Of a stretch of DNA of 11,032 bases, positions 1-6,591 are shown in pieces; within the stretch, counting starts at the first letter, position 1, and every line of letters starts with the position of its first letter. Location of the stretch: NCBI GenBank assembly GCA_903835865.1, contig CAILON010000427.1, positions 1-11,032 on the forward strand, given 5' to 3'. The notes under the pieces were generated by a model that saw only the letters and a list, made by a program, of their open reading frames with translations, was not told where the DNA came from and made no database searches. This DNA comes from an uncultured beta proteobacterium. GTDB taxonomy: Bacteria; Pseudomonadota; Gammaproteobacteria; Burkholderiales; Burkholderiaceae. The position numbers and the translations under genes were made by a program.

Positions 1-262
1 ATGTGATGACCTTAGGCAAAGTCAACATATTGGTCAAACAAGCCAAACCATTTTTACCGTTAATGTTCATCGCATCGGAACCGCACACACCTTCACGGCA
101 TGAACGACGATATGAAATCGTTTCATCTTGCCTCTTCAATGAAATCAAAGCATCCAACAACATCCGCTCACCAGAAAGTTCTAACTCATAACGCTCCATG
201 CGTGGAGCTGCATCGACATCTGGATCGTAGCGGTAAATTTCAAATATACGAATATCACTCAT
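1..262 (-). CDS. sdhB: Succinate dehydrogenase iron-sulfur subunit, N-terminal part (cut by window edge)
   Basis: SdhB carries electrons from the SdhA flavin through [2Fe-2S], [4Fe-4S] and [3Fe-4S] clusters to quinone in complex II, on the cytoplasmic face of the inner membrane. Only the first 87 codons are present, starting at the ATG at 260-262 and running off the left edge. The translation starts MSDIRIFEIYRYDPD and contains SCREGVCGSDAMNINGKNG. The expected [2Fe-2S] ligands Cys55, Cys60, Asp63 and Cys75 fall at the same numbers as in E. coli SdhB. The visible part is therefore the plant-type ferredoxin domain; the C-terminal cluster domain lies outside the window. The start is 16 bases after the sdhA stop, behind a purine-rich stretch (AGAGATAGAAG), so it is the last visible gene of the sdhCDAB operon. 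No frameshift or odd residue is seen. Confidence 0.96.
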   Translation of the reverse strand, partial: MSDIRIFEIYRYDPDVDAAPRMERYELELSGERMLLDALISLKRQDETISYRRSCREGVCGSDAMNINGKNGLACLTNMLTLPKVIT

Positions 263-278
263 CTTCTATCTCTTTTGC

Positions 279-2057
279 TTAGAAAGTACGTTCTTTAGGA
301 GGGAAGGACTCAACAGTCAAAGGCTGCAATATAACTGGCTTGTAAGACAGCTTGTTGCCTTCGCTATACCAAAGGGTATGCTTCATCCAGTTTTCGTCAT
401 CACGCTCTTGATGGTCATCATGAGAGTGCGCTCCACGACTCTCTTTGCGGGCTGCCGCAGAGATCATGGTTGCATTTGCAGTCTCAACCAAGTTGGCTAC
501 TTCCAAAGCCTCAATGCGGGCAGTATTGAAAATCTCCGACTTGTCTTTGACCCATAAGTGCTTAGCACGCTCGGTCAATTTAGCCATTTGACGAACACCT
601 TCATCCATCAACTCTTGGTTACGGAACACGCCAGCGTATTTCTGCATCGTCTTACGAATGTCGTTTGCCACATCTTGTGCATACTCACCAGAGGTAGAGT
701 CATCAAGAGCGGCGATACGCGCCAAAGTCTGCTCACCAGCATTCGCAGGCAATGGCTTGAACTCACGATTCTTGAGATCTAAGTTAACGATGTGATTACC
801 TGCCGCACGACCAAACACTAAGAGGTCAAGCAATGAGTTCGTACCTAAGCGGTTCGCACCGTGCACTGAAACACATGAACACTCACCAATTGCATAAAGA
901 CCATTTACGAGTTCATTGTGTTTACCGTTACCGGGCACTACAACTTGACCATTGATATTGGTAGGAATGCCGCCCATTTGATAGTGAATGGTTGGTACTA
1001 CAGGAATTGGTTCTTTAGTAACGTCAACGTTAGCAAAGTTAATGCCGATTTCATAAACTGAAGGCAAGCGCTTCATGATGGTCTCAGCACCAATGTGTGT
1101 CAAATCAAGCACTACGTAATCGCCATTAGGGCCACATCCACGCCCTTCTTTAATTTCTTGATCCATACAGCGAGAGACGAAATCACGTGGCGCTAAATCT
1201 TTATAAGTGGGTGCATAGCGCTCCATGAAACGCTCACCATCTTTATTACGCAAGATACCGCCTTCGCCACGACAACCTTCTGTCAACAAGACACCCGCAC
1301 CAGCTACGCCAGTTGGGTGGAATTGCCAGAATTCCATATCTTCCAATGGAATGCCTACGCGAGCAGCAAGACCCATACCATCACCGGTATTAATAAATGC
1401 ATTGGTAGATGCGTCCCAAATACGGCCTGCACCACCAGTTGCCAGCATCACAATCTTGGCTTCCAAGATGTATACCTGGCCAGTTTCCATTTCGAGGGCA
1501 GTAACACCCACTACATCGCCTGCATCATCACGAATCAAATCTAAAGCCAACCATTCCACAAAGAAATTGGTTTTAGCACGCACGTTACGTTGGTACAAAG
1601 TGTGCAACATTGCATGGCCAGTACGGTCTGCAGCAGCACAAGCACGCTGAACTGGTTTTTCACCATAGTTCGCAGTGTGTCCACCGAATGGACGCTGATA
1701 GATTGTGCCGTCAGGGTTACGGTCAAATGGCATACCAAAATGCTCTAGCTCATAAACTACTTTGGGAGCTTCGCGACACATAAACTCGATAACGTCTTGG
1801 TCGCCTAACCAGTCAGAGCCTTTGATGGTGTCATAAAAGTGATAGTGCCAATTATCTTCACTCATGTTACCCAAAGAAGCGCCGATACCACCTTGCGCTG
1901 CAACAGTATGTGATCGCGTTGGAAATACTTTAGTTAATACAGCGACATTCAAGCCAGCTTCAGCCAATTGCAATGAAGCACGCATACCCGAACCACCTGC
2001 TCCAACAATCACCGCATCAAAACGGCGGCGTGGCAATGATTTTTTAATTGCAGTCAT
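279..2057 (-). CDS. sdhA: Succinate dehydrogenase flavoprotein subunit
   Basis: SdhA oxidises succinate to fumarate on covalently bound FAD and is the catalytic subunit of complex II. The product is 592 aa, close to the E. coli 588. It has the Rossmann FAD motif GAGGSGMRAS (residues 19-28) and the flavin-linking His50 in RSHTVAAQGG. Active-site residues are His247 (HPTG), Arg291 (LAPRD), the HYQMGGIPTN His near 359 and the Arg near 404 in NRLGTNSLLDL; the first three sit five positions after their E. coli equivalents. An in-frame ATG at 2099 would add 14 residues, but these overlap the sdhD coding end and resemble no SdhA N-terminus. The ATG at 2057 has GGAAAG nine bases upstream, so I chose it. 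This leaves four bases between the sdhD stop and the sdhA start, which favours coupled translation. Confidence 0.97.
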   Translation of the reverse strand: MTAIKKSLPRRRFDAVIVGAGGSGMRASLQLAEAGLNVAVLTKVFPTRSHTVAAQGGIGASLGNMSEDNWHYHFYDTIKGSDWLGDQDVIEFMCREAPKVVYELEHFGMPFDRNPDGTIYQRPFGGHTANYGEKPVQRACAAADRTGHAMLHTLYQRNVRAKTNFFVEWLALDLIRDDAGDVVGVTALEMETGQVYILEAKIVMLATGGAGRIWDASTNAFINTGDGMGLAARVGIPLEDMEFWQFHPTGVAGAGVLLTEGCRGEGGILRNKDGERFMERYAPTYKDLAPRDFVSRCMDQEIKEGRGCGPNGDYVVLDLTHIGAETIMKRLPSVYEIGINFANVDVTKEPIPVVPTIHYQMGGIPTNINGQVVVPGNGKHNELVNGLYAIGECSCVSVHGANRLGTNSLLDLLVFGRAAGNHIVNLDLKNREFKPLPANAGEQTLARIAALDDSTSGEYAQDVANDIRKTMQKYAGVFRNQELMDEGVRQMAKLTERAKHLWVKDKSEIFNTARIEALEVANLVETANATMISAAARKESRGAHSHDDHQERDDENWMKHTLWYSEGNKLSYKPVILQPLTVESFPPKERTF

Positions 2058-2061
2058 CGAA

Positions 2062-2427
2062 TTACACTTTCCACAAAATTTGAACGGCATAAGCCGCACA
2101 CGCTACGAGATACAAAACCGTTAACACTTGAAGTGTTAAACGAATACTGACTGGCTTGATGTAATCCATCCAGATGTCACGCATACCAATCCAGGCGTGG
2201 TAGAACAAGCTAATTAAGGCTAAGAGCGTTAGTAGCTTCATGAACTGGTTGCTAAATAAGCCGGCCCAGCCTTCATAAGTAGCACTTCCAGTGATGCAAT
2301 AGTCAAGCAATAAAACAACCGTGAATATCACCATCACAATAGCTGTGACGCGCTGAATAATCCATTCTTTGAGACCGTAATGGGCGCCTACTACTAAGCG
2401 CTTTGGTCCGATGTGATAAATAGGCAT
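2062..2427 (-). CDS. sdhD: Succinate dehydrogenase membrane anchor subunit (cytochrome b556-associated)
   Basis: SdhD, with SdhC, anchors the SdhAB head in the inner membrane and forms the haem b and ubiquinone sites. The 121-aa product has three hydrophobic segments at about residues 26-44, 64-82 and 97-117, the usual topology. The motif HAWIGMRDIWMDYIKP holds the expected haem-ligand His77, with Asp88 and Tyr89 at the same +11/+12 spacing as E. coli His71, Asp82 and Tyr83; the tyrosine contacts quinone. The N-terminal text LKEWIIQRVTAI is also typical. The ATG at 2425-2427 has AAGGAAA a few bases upstream. The gap to sdhC is 24 bases. This subunit is normally poorly conserved in sequence, but the motif and operon position make the call firm. 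Confidence 0.95.
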   Translation of the reverse strand: MPIYHIGPKRLVVGAHYGLKEWIIQRVTAIVMVIFTVVLLLDYCITGSATYEGWAGLFSNQFMKLLTLLALISLFYHAWIGMRDIWMDYIKPVSIRLTLQVLTVLYLVACAAYAVQILWKV

Positions 2428-2451
2428 GAAATTTCCTTAAATGATGTGCGC

Positions 2452-2871
2452 TTAATACAGGCCGAATAATTTGAGGCCAACCACTGCAGTCAAAGCCAAA
2501 CCGAGGATGAATACAAAAATAGCCGAACGATTTGCTTCTGACTTCTCTACGCCGATTTCTAAATCGAGCAAGAGGTAGCGGATACCAGCACAGAAGTGGT
2601 GCAAGAAAGACCAGATCAAACCAAGGCAAAGAATTTTTACCAAGATGTTGCTAGTGAAAGCTTGGAACTTTTGGTAGCTCATCTCAGAGGCAAGACTCTG
2701 ATCAAAGAGATACAAAATAAATGGCAATGAGAGGAACAATACTGCTCCACTAATGCGATGAAGAATAGAAACTTTCCCGGCCCAAGGAAGGCGGTATTTA
2801 ATCAATTGGGCTAGACCAATGTTTCGGTAAACAGGTCTATCTTTTTTTACGTCATGCTGTGCATCAACCAT
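2452..2871 (-). CDS. sdhC: Succinate dehydrogenase cytochrome b556 subunit
   Basis: SdhC is the larger membrane anchor of complex II and shares the haem b and ubiquinone sites with SdhD. The product is 139 aa with three transmembrane segments (about 42-60, 78-98 and 117-136). The family signature KVSILHRISG gives Ser35 and Arg39, equivalent to the quinone-site Ser27 and Arg31 of E. coli. In HHFCAGIRYLLLDLEIG the second His (His92) is placed like the E. coli haem ligand His84, six residues before the conserved Arg. A TTG twelve bases upstream (2883) could extend the frame by four residues. I prefer the ATG at 2869-2871 because MVDAQ fits the family start better, although its Shine-Dalgarno (GATTGAG region) is weak. 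It is the first gene of sdhCDAB; a promoter should lie in 2872-3027. Confidence 0.95.
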   Translation of the reverse strand: MVDAQHDVKKDRPVYRNIGLAQLIKYRLPWAGKVSILHRISGAVLFLSLPFILYLFDQSLASEMSYQKFQAFTSNILVKILCLGLIWSFLHHFCAGIRYLLLDLEIGVEKSEANRSAIFVFILGLALTAVVGLKLFGLY

Positions 2872-2992
2872 GGGCAATCTCAATCTTTAGGTGGAGGTTC
2901 AGTGTGGTTTTGTTGTATCGCAACATATTCTATTGGAAACCTTAGAGGCGGTGGGGAATTTATAGGGTTTTTAGGATTTAAATACTGGTTTC

Positions 2993-3026
2993 TACGGATA
3001 AGCGGGCTTCAATTTATACGGATAAG
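2993..3026. repeat. 10-bp direct repeat TACGGATAAG upstream of sdhC
   Basis: TACGGATAAG occurs at 2993-3002 and again at 3017-3026, 24 bases apart start to start (a little over two helical turns). The second copy ends one base before the gntR stop codon. On the sdh strand the units read CTTATCCGTA. The second copy is also part of TTATACGGATAA, whose ends TTAT and ATAA are inverted. The position, 120-155 bases upstream of the sdhC start, suits a regulatory binding site for the sdh operon. I could not place a convincing -35/-10 pair in this gap, so the promoter itself is not annotated. Confidence 0.45.
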
Positions 3027-3027
3027 A

Positions 3028-3765
3028 TCAGTTCAATTTATTCTCATAATGCTGTTCAGTAGTGTCGTACCGAGCGTGCCGAATTTCTACTGGTTTATTC
3101 CCGTAGGTAAATGCCACCCTCTCGACAGAAAGCAATGGAGCGCTTAATGGAAGCTGGAGATGAGCAGCCAATATTTCATCTGCGGCTATTGCCTTAATCT
3201 TTTCTTCTGCTCGAACCATGTGGGTTGCATATTGACTCTCATAGAAGGCATACATAGGGCCATGCCATTCTTGAATCACCTCAAGGCTTAAGCCTTTGAA
3301 ACGATTTCCTGGAAGCCAGATCTCCTCAAAAACAATGGGTTTTCCAGCAAAACTTTGAATTCGATCAATGCGAATTACAGGATCACCTGCCTTTAATTTA
3401 AGCAAATTGGCAATATAGGAAATTGCCGACACCTTTTCACAGGCCAAAAACTGGTTGGTGTGATGAAATTTCTCACCAGAATCAGGGGCTAAGCGCAAAA
3501 AACGGAATTGCCAGTCGTCTTCCTGGTGCGTCGCAACAAATGTTCCTTTGCCTTGACGCCTAACCAGTAGATTATCGGCGGCCAACTCGTCAATTGCCTT
3601 ACGCACGGTTCCTTGGCTTACGGCAAAACGAGCTGCAAGCTCCATTTCACTGGGAATGGCGGCTCCAGGCAGCCATTCTGAAGCTTGTAGGCTAGCCAAA
3701 ATCATCGCCTTAATCTGCTGGTACAGAGGGCTAAATGACGGGGTGGACTGACTTACTTCTGACAA
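3028..3765 (-). CDS. GntR-family transcriptional regulator, HutC subfamily (UTRA domain)
   Basis: This is probably a metabolite-responsive DNA-binding regulator of the neighbouring TCA genes; the ligand is not evident. The 245-aa product has a GntR winged helix at about residues 13-77 (PLYQQIKAMI, IPSEMELAARFAVSQGTVRKAI, RRQGKGTFVA). An effector-binding UTRA domain follows at about 95-240, ending in the characteristic GNKPVEIRHARYDTTEQHYE. The reading frame opens just after an in-frame TGA and has no ATG before residue 21, so the start is the TTG at 3763-3765. GGAG lies five bases before it. A nearby ATG at 3773-3775 is in another frame and stops after a few codons. The gene is codirectional with sdhC and divergent from mdh. 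Its own -10 box overlaps a perfect palindrome, so negative autoregulation is a reasonable inference. Confidence 0.88.
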   Translation of the reverse strand: MSEVSQSTPSFSPLYQQIKAMILASLQASEWLPGAAIPSEMELAARFAVSQGTVRKAIDELAADNLLVRRQGKGTFVATHQEDDWQFRFLRLAPDSGEKFHHTNQFLACEKVSAISYIANLLKLKAGDPVIRIDRIQSFAGKPIVFEEIWLPGNRFKGLSLEVIQEWHGPMYAFYESQYATHMVRAEEKIKAIAADEILAAHLQLPLSAPLLSVERVAFTYGNKPVEIRHARYDTTEQHYENKLN

Positions 3766-3813
3766 ATTAACTCCATGAGAGCATCAATTAGATAAAATTC
3801 AGGCTAATTCTTA

Positions 3814-3827
3814 GTCTTATATAAGAC
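3814..3827. promoter_or_regulatory. Perfect 14-bp palindrome GTCTTATATAAGAC, candidate GntR operator
   Basis: The sequence at 3814-3827 equals its own reverse complement over 14 bases. It lies in the 151-base divergent gap between gntR and mdh. It covers the -10 box of the proposed gntR promoter and ends four bases before the -35 box of the proposed mdh promoter. GntR-type dimers bind short symmetric sites, so this is the best operator candidate for the adjacent regulator. Binding is inferred, not shown. Confidence 0.6.
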
Positions 3828-3844
3828 ATCATTGACAGTGTAAA
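3816..3844 (-). promoter_or_regulatory. Candidate sigma70 promoter for the gntR-type regulator
   Basis: On the minus strand TTTACA (3839-3844) is followed, after a 17-base spacer, by TATAAG (3816-3821). Each box matches consensus at five of six positions. The -10 box sits inside the palindrome at 3814-3827, so a dimer bound there would block RNA polymerase. Transcription would begin near 3808, about 40 bases before the TTG start. Confidence 0.55.
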
Positions 3845-3861
3845 TGGAAAGTCCCTACACT
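3832..3861 (+). promoter_or_regulatory. Candidate sigma70 promoter for mdh
   Basis: A consensus -35 box TTGACA (3832-3837) is followed, after 18 bases, by TACACT (3856-3861), four of six matches to TATAAT. The start point would be near 3868, giving a leader of about 50 bases before the mdh ATG. The -35 box lies in the spacer of the opposing gntR promoter, so the two divergent promoters overlap physically and could compete for polymerase. Confidence 0.55.
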
Positions 3862-3916
3862 GGGATGGATAATAGAAAAGTTTTCGTTAATTAACCTTCA
3901 TCTGGAGTTATTAGTA

Positions 3917-4906
3917 ATGGCAAAAGCCCCAATGCGTGTCGCTGTAACCGGTGCAGCCGGTCAAATCGGTTATTCACTCCTATTCCGCATCGCCAATGGC
4001 GACCTTTTAGGCAAAGATCAGCCCGTCATCCTCCAATTGCTTGAAATTCCAGACGAAAAGGCTCAAAAAGCATTAGCTGGCGTCATGATGGAGCTCGAAG
4101 ACTGTGCATTCCCCCTCTTGGCAGGCATGAGCGCTCATTCCGATCCAATGACTGCGTTTAAAGACATTGATATTGCCCTCTTGGTTGGCGCACGTCCCCG
4201 CGGTCCTGGTATGGAGCGTAAAGATTTACTTTCCGCTAATGCGCAAATTTTCACGGCACAAGGCAAAGCCTTGAATGCAGTAGCTAAGAAAACCGTCAAG
4301 GTATTGGTAGTTGGAAACCCAGCTAATACCAACGCTTACATCGCCATGAAATCTGCTCCAGATATTCCTGCGAAAAATTTCACAGCCATGTTGCGCCTTG
4401 ATCACAACCGCGCGCTCTCACAATTAGCTAACAAATTAAACAAGCCTGTTGCTGATATCGAGAAATTGGTTGTTTGGGGCAACCATAGCCCAACAATGTA
4501 TCCAGACTATCGCCTGGCTACGATTGATGGCCAGTCTGTTAAAGATTCCATCAATGATGCAACGTGGAATAAAGATGTTTTTATTCCAACCGTTGGTAAG
4601 CGTGGCGCAGCCATCATTGACGCTCGCGGCCTTTCCTCTGCTGCTTCTGCAGCGAATGCCGCAATCGATCACATTCATGATTGGGTTCTTGGTACCAATG
4701 GCAAGTGGGTCACCATGGGAATCCCCTCCAAAGGGGAATACGGCATTCCTGCTGAGGTAATTTATGGCTTCCCAGTAGTATGCGAAAATGGGGAATACAA
4801 AATGATCGAAGGACTCGAAATCGATGAGTTTTCACGTGAGCGCATGAATCACACCCTCAATGAATTACTCGAAGAGCAGGCTGGCGTTAAGCATTTACTC
4901 TCTTAA
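3917..4906 (+). CDS. mdh: Malate dehydrogenase (NAD-dependent)
   Basis: The enzyme interconverts malate and oxaloacetate in the TCA cycle, in the cytoplasm. The 329-aa product has the dinucleotide motif [10 protein letters not shown] (residues 11-20). The second beta strand ends in LLEIP, with Glu43 placed to bind the adenosine ribose, which favours NAD over NADP. Substrate arginines are Arg95 and Arg101 in [13 protein letters not shown], with Arg165 in [11 protein letters not shown]. The proton-relay pair is Asp162 with His190 in [13 protein letters not shown]. Length and motifs fit the cytosolic/Thermus-like MDH class rather than the shorter E. coli type. GGAG lies nine bases before the ATG. 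The gene is divergent from the GntR-type regulator and is followed after 12 bases by a small secreted protein, probably on the same transcript, which ends at the hairpin at 5311. Confidence 0.97.
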   Translation: MAKAPMRVAVTGAAGQIGYSLLFRIANGDLLGKDQPVILQLLEIPDEKAQKALAGVMMELEDCAFPLLAGMSAHSDPMTAFKDIDIALLVGARPRGPGMERKDLLSANAQIFTAQGKALNAVAKKTVKVLVVGNPANTNAYIAMKSAPDIPAKNFTAMLRLDHNRALSQLANKLNKPVADIEKLVVWGNHSPTMYPDYRLATIDGQSVKDSINDATWNKDVFIPTVGKRGAAIIDARGLSSAASAANAAIDHIHDWVLGTNGKWVTMGIPSKGEYGIPAEVIYGFPVVCENGEYKMIEGLEIDEFSRERMNHTLNELLEEQAGVKHLLS

Positions 4907-4918
4907 GGAAATTACTTT

Positions 4919-5290
4919 ATGAAGAAAACTCTTCTTGCTGTAAGCATTGCAATTGCAGGCTTAGGATTTACTGCAAATGCAATTGCGAATGAAGAAATTA
5001 TTTGGACTTGCAGCGAAAGCAAACAGTTTAAAACTTCAGGAACGACCGAAAAAATTCGCATTATTTGGGAAGCCAAATCTTATGAATTAGCTCGTCAAAC
5101 CTCCTTGCCGGGTAGCTTGCGTTACAAGAACACCGACTCAGGTCATGATCTTGTAGTTTTGGGCAATAAGGCAATGCTCTTTAATATTAAGGCGGGCGTT
5201 CGCCTGGCTGATTTCTGCCAAACAGCAGAGATGAAATCCGGCAAATTACCTTACTTATTTGCAGGTGCAGAACCTTTTGTGCCAAACTAA
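4919..5290 (+). CDS. Small exported protein, MliC/PliC lysozyme-inhibitor-like
   Basis: The 123-aa product starts with a clear signal peptide: Lys2-Lys3, a hydrophobic core to about residue 17, and possible cleavage after TANA (21) or AIA (23). There is no lipobox cysteine, so it is probably soluble in the periplasm. The mature part has only two cysteines, Cys31 (IIWTCSES) and Cys100 (LADFCQT), likely forming one disulfide. The layout resembles MliC-type inhibitors of C-type lysozyme: an early W/Y-T-C, a Gly-x-x-Arg-Tyr stretch (SLPGSLRYKN), then a strand with G-N-K-A (LVVLGNKAMLF, compare the family's W-x-K-G-x-x-A) and a final Cys. The match is by pattern only and is divergent, so function is uncertain. 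AAGGAAA overlapping the mdh stop serves as its ribosome site, so it is almost certainly cotranscribed with mdh. Confidence 0.6.
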   Translation: MKKTLLAVSIAIAGLGFTANAIANEEIIWTCSESKQFKTSGTTEKIRIIWEAKSYELARQTSLPGSLRYKNTDSGHDLVVLGNKAMLFNIKAGVRLADFCQTAEMKSGKLPYLFAGAEPFVPN

Positions 5291-5310
5291 GTAAGCAAGT
5301 AGCACCTCAT

Positions 5311-5339
5311 AAAAAAGCCGAGCAATCCTCGGCTTTTTT
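5311..5339. terminator. Bidirectional rho-independent terminator
   Basis: GCCGAG (5317-5322) pairs with CTCGGC (5328-5333) across the five-base loop CAATC. It is flanked by six A upstream and six T downstream, which extends the stem to 12 pairs. The A and T tracts make it functional in both directions. It ends the mdh unit on the plus strand and the yaaA-DUF2863 unit arriving on the minus strand; both stop codons lie within about 45 bases. Confidence 0.93.
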
Positions 5340-5379
5340 ATTTACCCATCAAGCATTTCAATTATTGCTAGCTAACACC

Positions 5380-6591
5380 TCAATGAAATAAAGGCTGCTG
5401 TGTTGGAGCATCATCGGGCATCTCTGCGTGAACCGCCTCACCGGAACGGTCCGGAAATAAGGGCGCACCGCAATCATCACATAACTCTGGTTCAAATAAC
5501 ATTGCGTGACGAAACACATCCTCTACCCCTGCATCATGCAAGGCATCGCAAATCTTTTTGATGGGGCTTTCATCATCCGATAAATCATTCAAAGCATCAT
5601 TACTGACGCTCTCACGATCATACAAAGGCCAGATCACACCATACATAATTTCGGAGGAGCCTTTTGCACTAAATGAAATACGGTATTCATCAGTCTGCTC
5701 TTCGCCAAAAGCCCCCACTACGCAAGATAGACCGGCTGGCAAAATACCTAAACTGCTCTCCAAGTAATTGACTGCGGCACGAATACTCAATGGGCGTACA
5801 TGCTTGTCTGCCAATCGGCAATTAGTGAAATAAGACTCTGGCAATAGGAGCTCAAATTCGCAACCCGGAAGCAATGAAGCAATTGGGTCATGCATTGCGT
5901 TTTGCCAACCAATCAAACTCACCCCACGCTCTTGGCGTGTAGGTGGTTCAGCTTGCCAACGAAATATGGGTGCGCCACTAGGGGCACTTAAAGCAGCAAT
6001 GATGAAACGGGGGTCTGCTAGCACTGCTATGGTTTCAGTCATATCTCGCAACTCCAGCTTTACTTCTTTAGCCAAGATTGCAGCATTTGCTAAGGCCTCA
6101 GTCAATACTCGTGTTTGACAATGTGAATGAGGCATTTGATCAATGCTGTATAGCCAAGGAACAATGGCTAAACGGGTATCGTTTGCAGCAATCGCAGAAT
6201 GTAAGGCTTGCGCTGTCGCCTCAATGATATTGACGGGCAATGGGCCTGAGGGTATTTGATAGCGTGTATGAGCCACAATCGGTAAAGCGAGTAAAAGTAC
6301 ATCCCACTCTTGACCCTCATGCTCCATTCGAAGTGATTCAGCCAAAGTTTCAGCGCTATCTGCCAATACTTCAAAAGCCACCGTATTGATGCGAAAAGTT
6401 TGATCTAGGGCTGCATCAATTACATTTTGATTCTGGCTTTTCAATAAACGCATAAGACGAACATTTAAACGCTCTTCCCAAAAACGGTCCTCTACTTGAC
6501 TACCCGAGGCAGCCAAAGAAATAGCATCCGCAACCAGTCGCTCCACATCGGGAGAGGCTCGCTGCGAGGACTTAGTGCGATGTACGGCCAT
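5380..6591 (-). CDS. DUF2863 family protein, function unknown
   Basis: The 403-aa protein matches from memory the betaproteobacterial DUF2863 family, typified by the N-terminal pattern RLVADAISLAASGSQVEDRFWEE. There is no signal peptide or transmembrane segment, so it should be cytoplasmic. The N-terminal half is helix-rich with many Ala/Leu/Glu. The C-terminal part contains ELCDDCGAPLFPD, a single CxxC (Cys371, Cys374) that could take part in metal or thiol chemistry; no second pair is present. The tail after it is acidic and proline-rich. The ATG at 6589-6591 shares one base with the yaaA stop codon (TAATG), so translation is probably coupled; only a weak AGAAAG precedes it. No enzymatic motif is recognised and no function is assigned. 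Confidence 0.8.
   Translation of the reverse strand: MAVHRTKSSQRASPDVERLVADAISLAASGSQVEDRFWEERLNVRLMRLLKSQNQNVIDAALDQTFRINTVAFEVLADSAETLAESLRMEHEGQEWDVLLLALPIVAHTRYQIPSGPLPVNIIEATAQALHSAIAANDTRLAIVPWLYSIDQMPHSHCQTRVLTEALANAAILAKEVKLELRDMTETIAVLADPRFIIAALSAPSGAPIFRWQAEPPTRQERGVSLIGWQNAMHDPIASLLPGCEFELLLPESYFTNCRLADKHVRPLSIRAAVNYLESSLGILPAGLSCVVGAFGEEQTDEYRISFSAKGSSEIMYGVIWPLYDRESVSNDALNDLSDDESPIKKICDALHDAGVEDVFRHAMLFEPELCDDCGAPLFPDRSGEAVHAEMPDDAPTQQPLFH

Noticed and set aside
1225..1650. A 141-codon open frame on the plus strand, antisense to sdhA.
   Set aside because: It is a low-complexity shadow of the well-conserved sdhA reading frame, with no ribosome site or recognisable domain.
2058..2099. 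Upstream extension of SdhA by 14 residues from an ATG at 2099.
   Set aside because: It overlaps the sdhD coding end, encodes residues unlike SdhA N-termini, and the ATG at 2057 has a good Shine-Dalgarno and the normal length.
2303..2629. A 108-codon minus-strand frame spanning the sdhC/sdhD junction.
   Set aside because: It is out of frame with both well-supported membrane subunits and matches no family.
2911..2925. Short inverted repeat TGTTG-TATCG-CAACA about 40 bases upstream of sdhC.
   Set aside because: A five-pair stem is too short to claim as an operator or leader structure without comparative support.
4722..4737. Hairpin TCCCCT-CCAA-AGGGGA inside mdh.
   Set aside because: It lies within conserved coding sequence for GIPSKGEYG and has no T-tract, so it is most likely a coincidence of codon choice rather than a terminator or attenuator.
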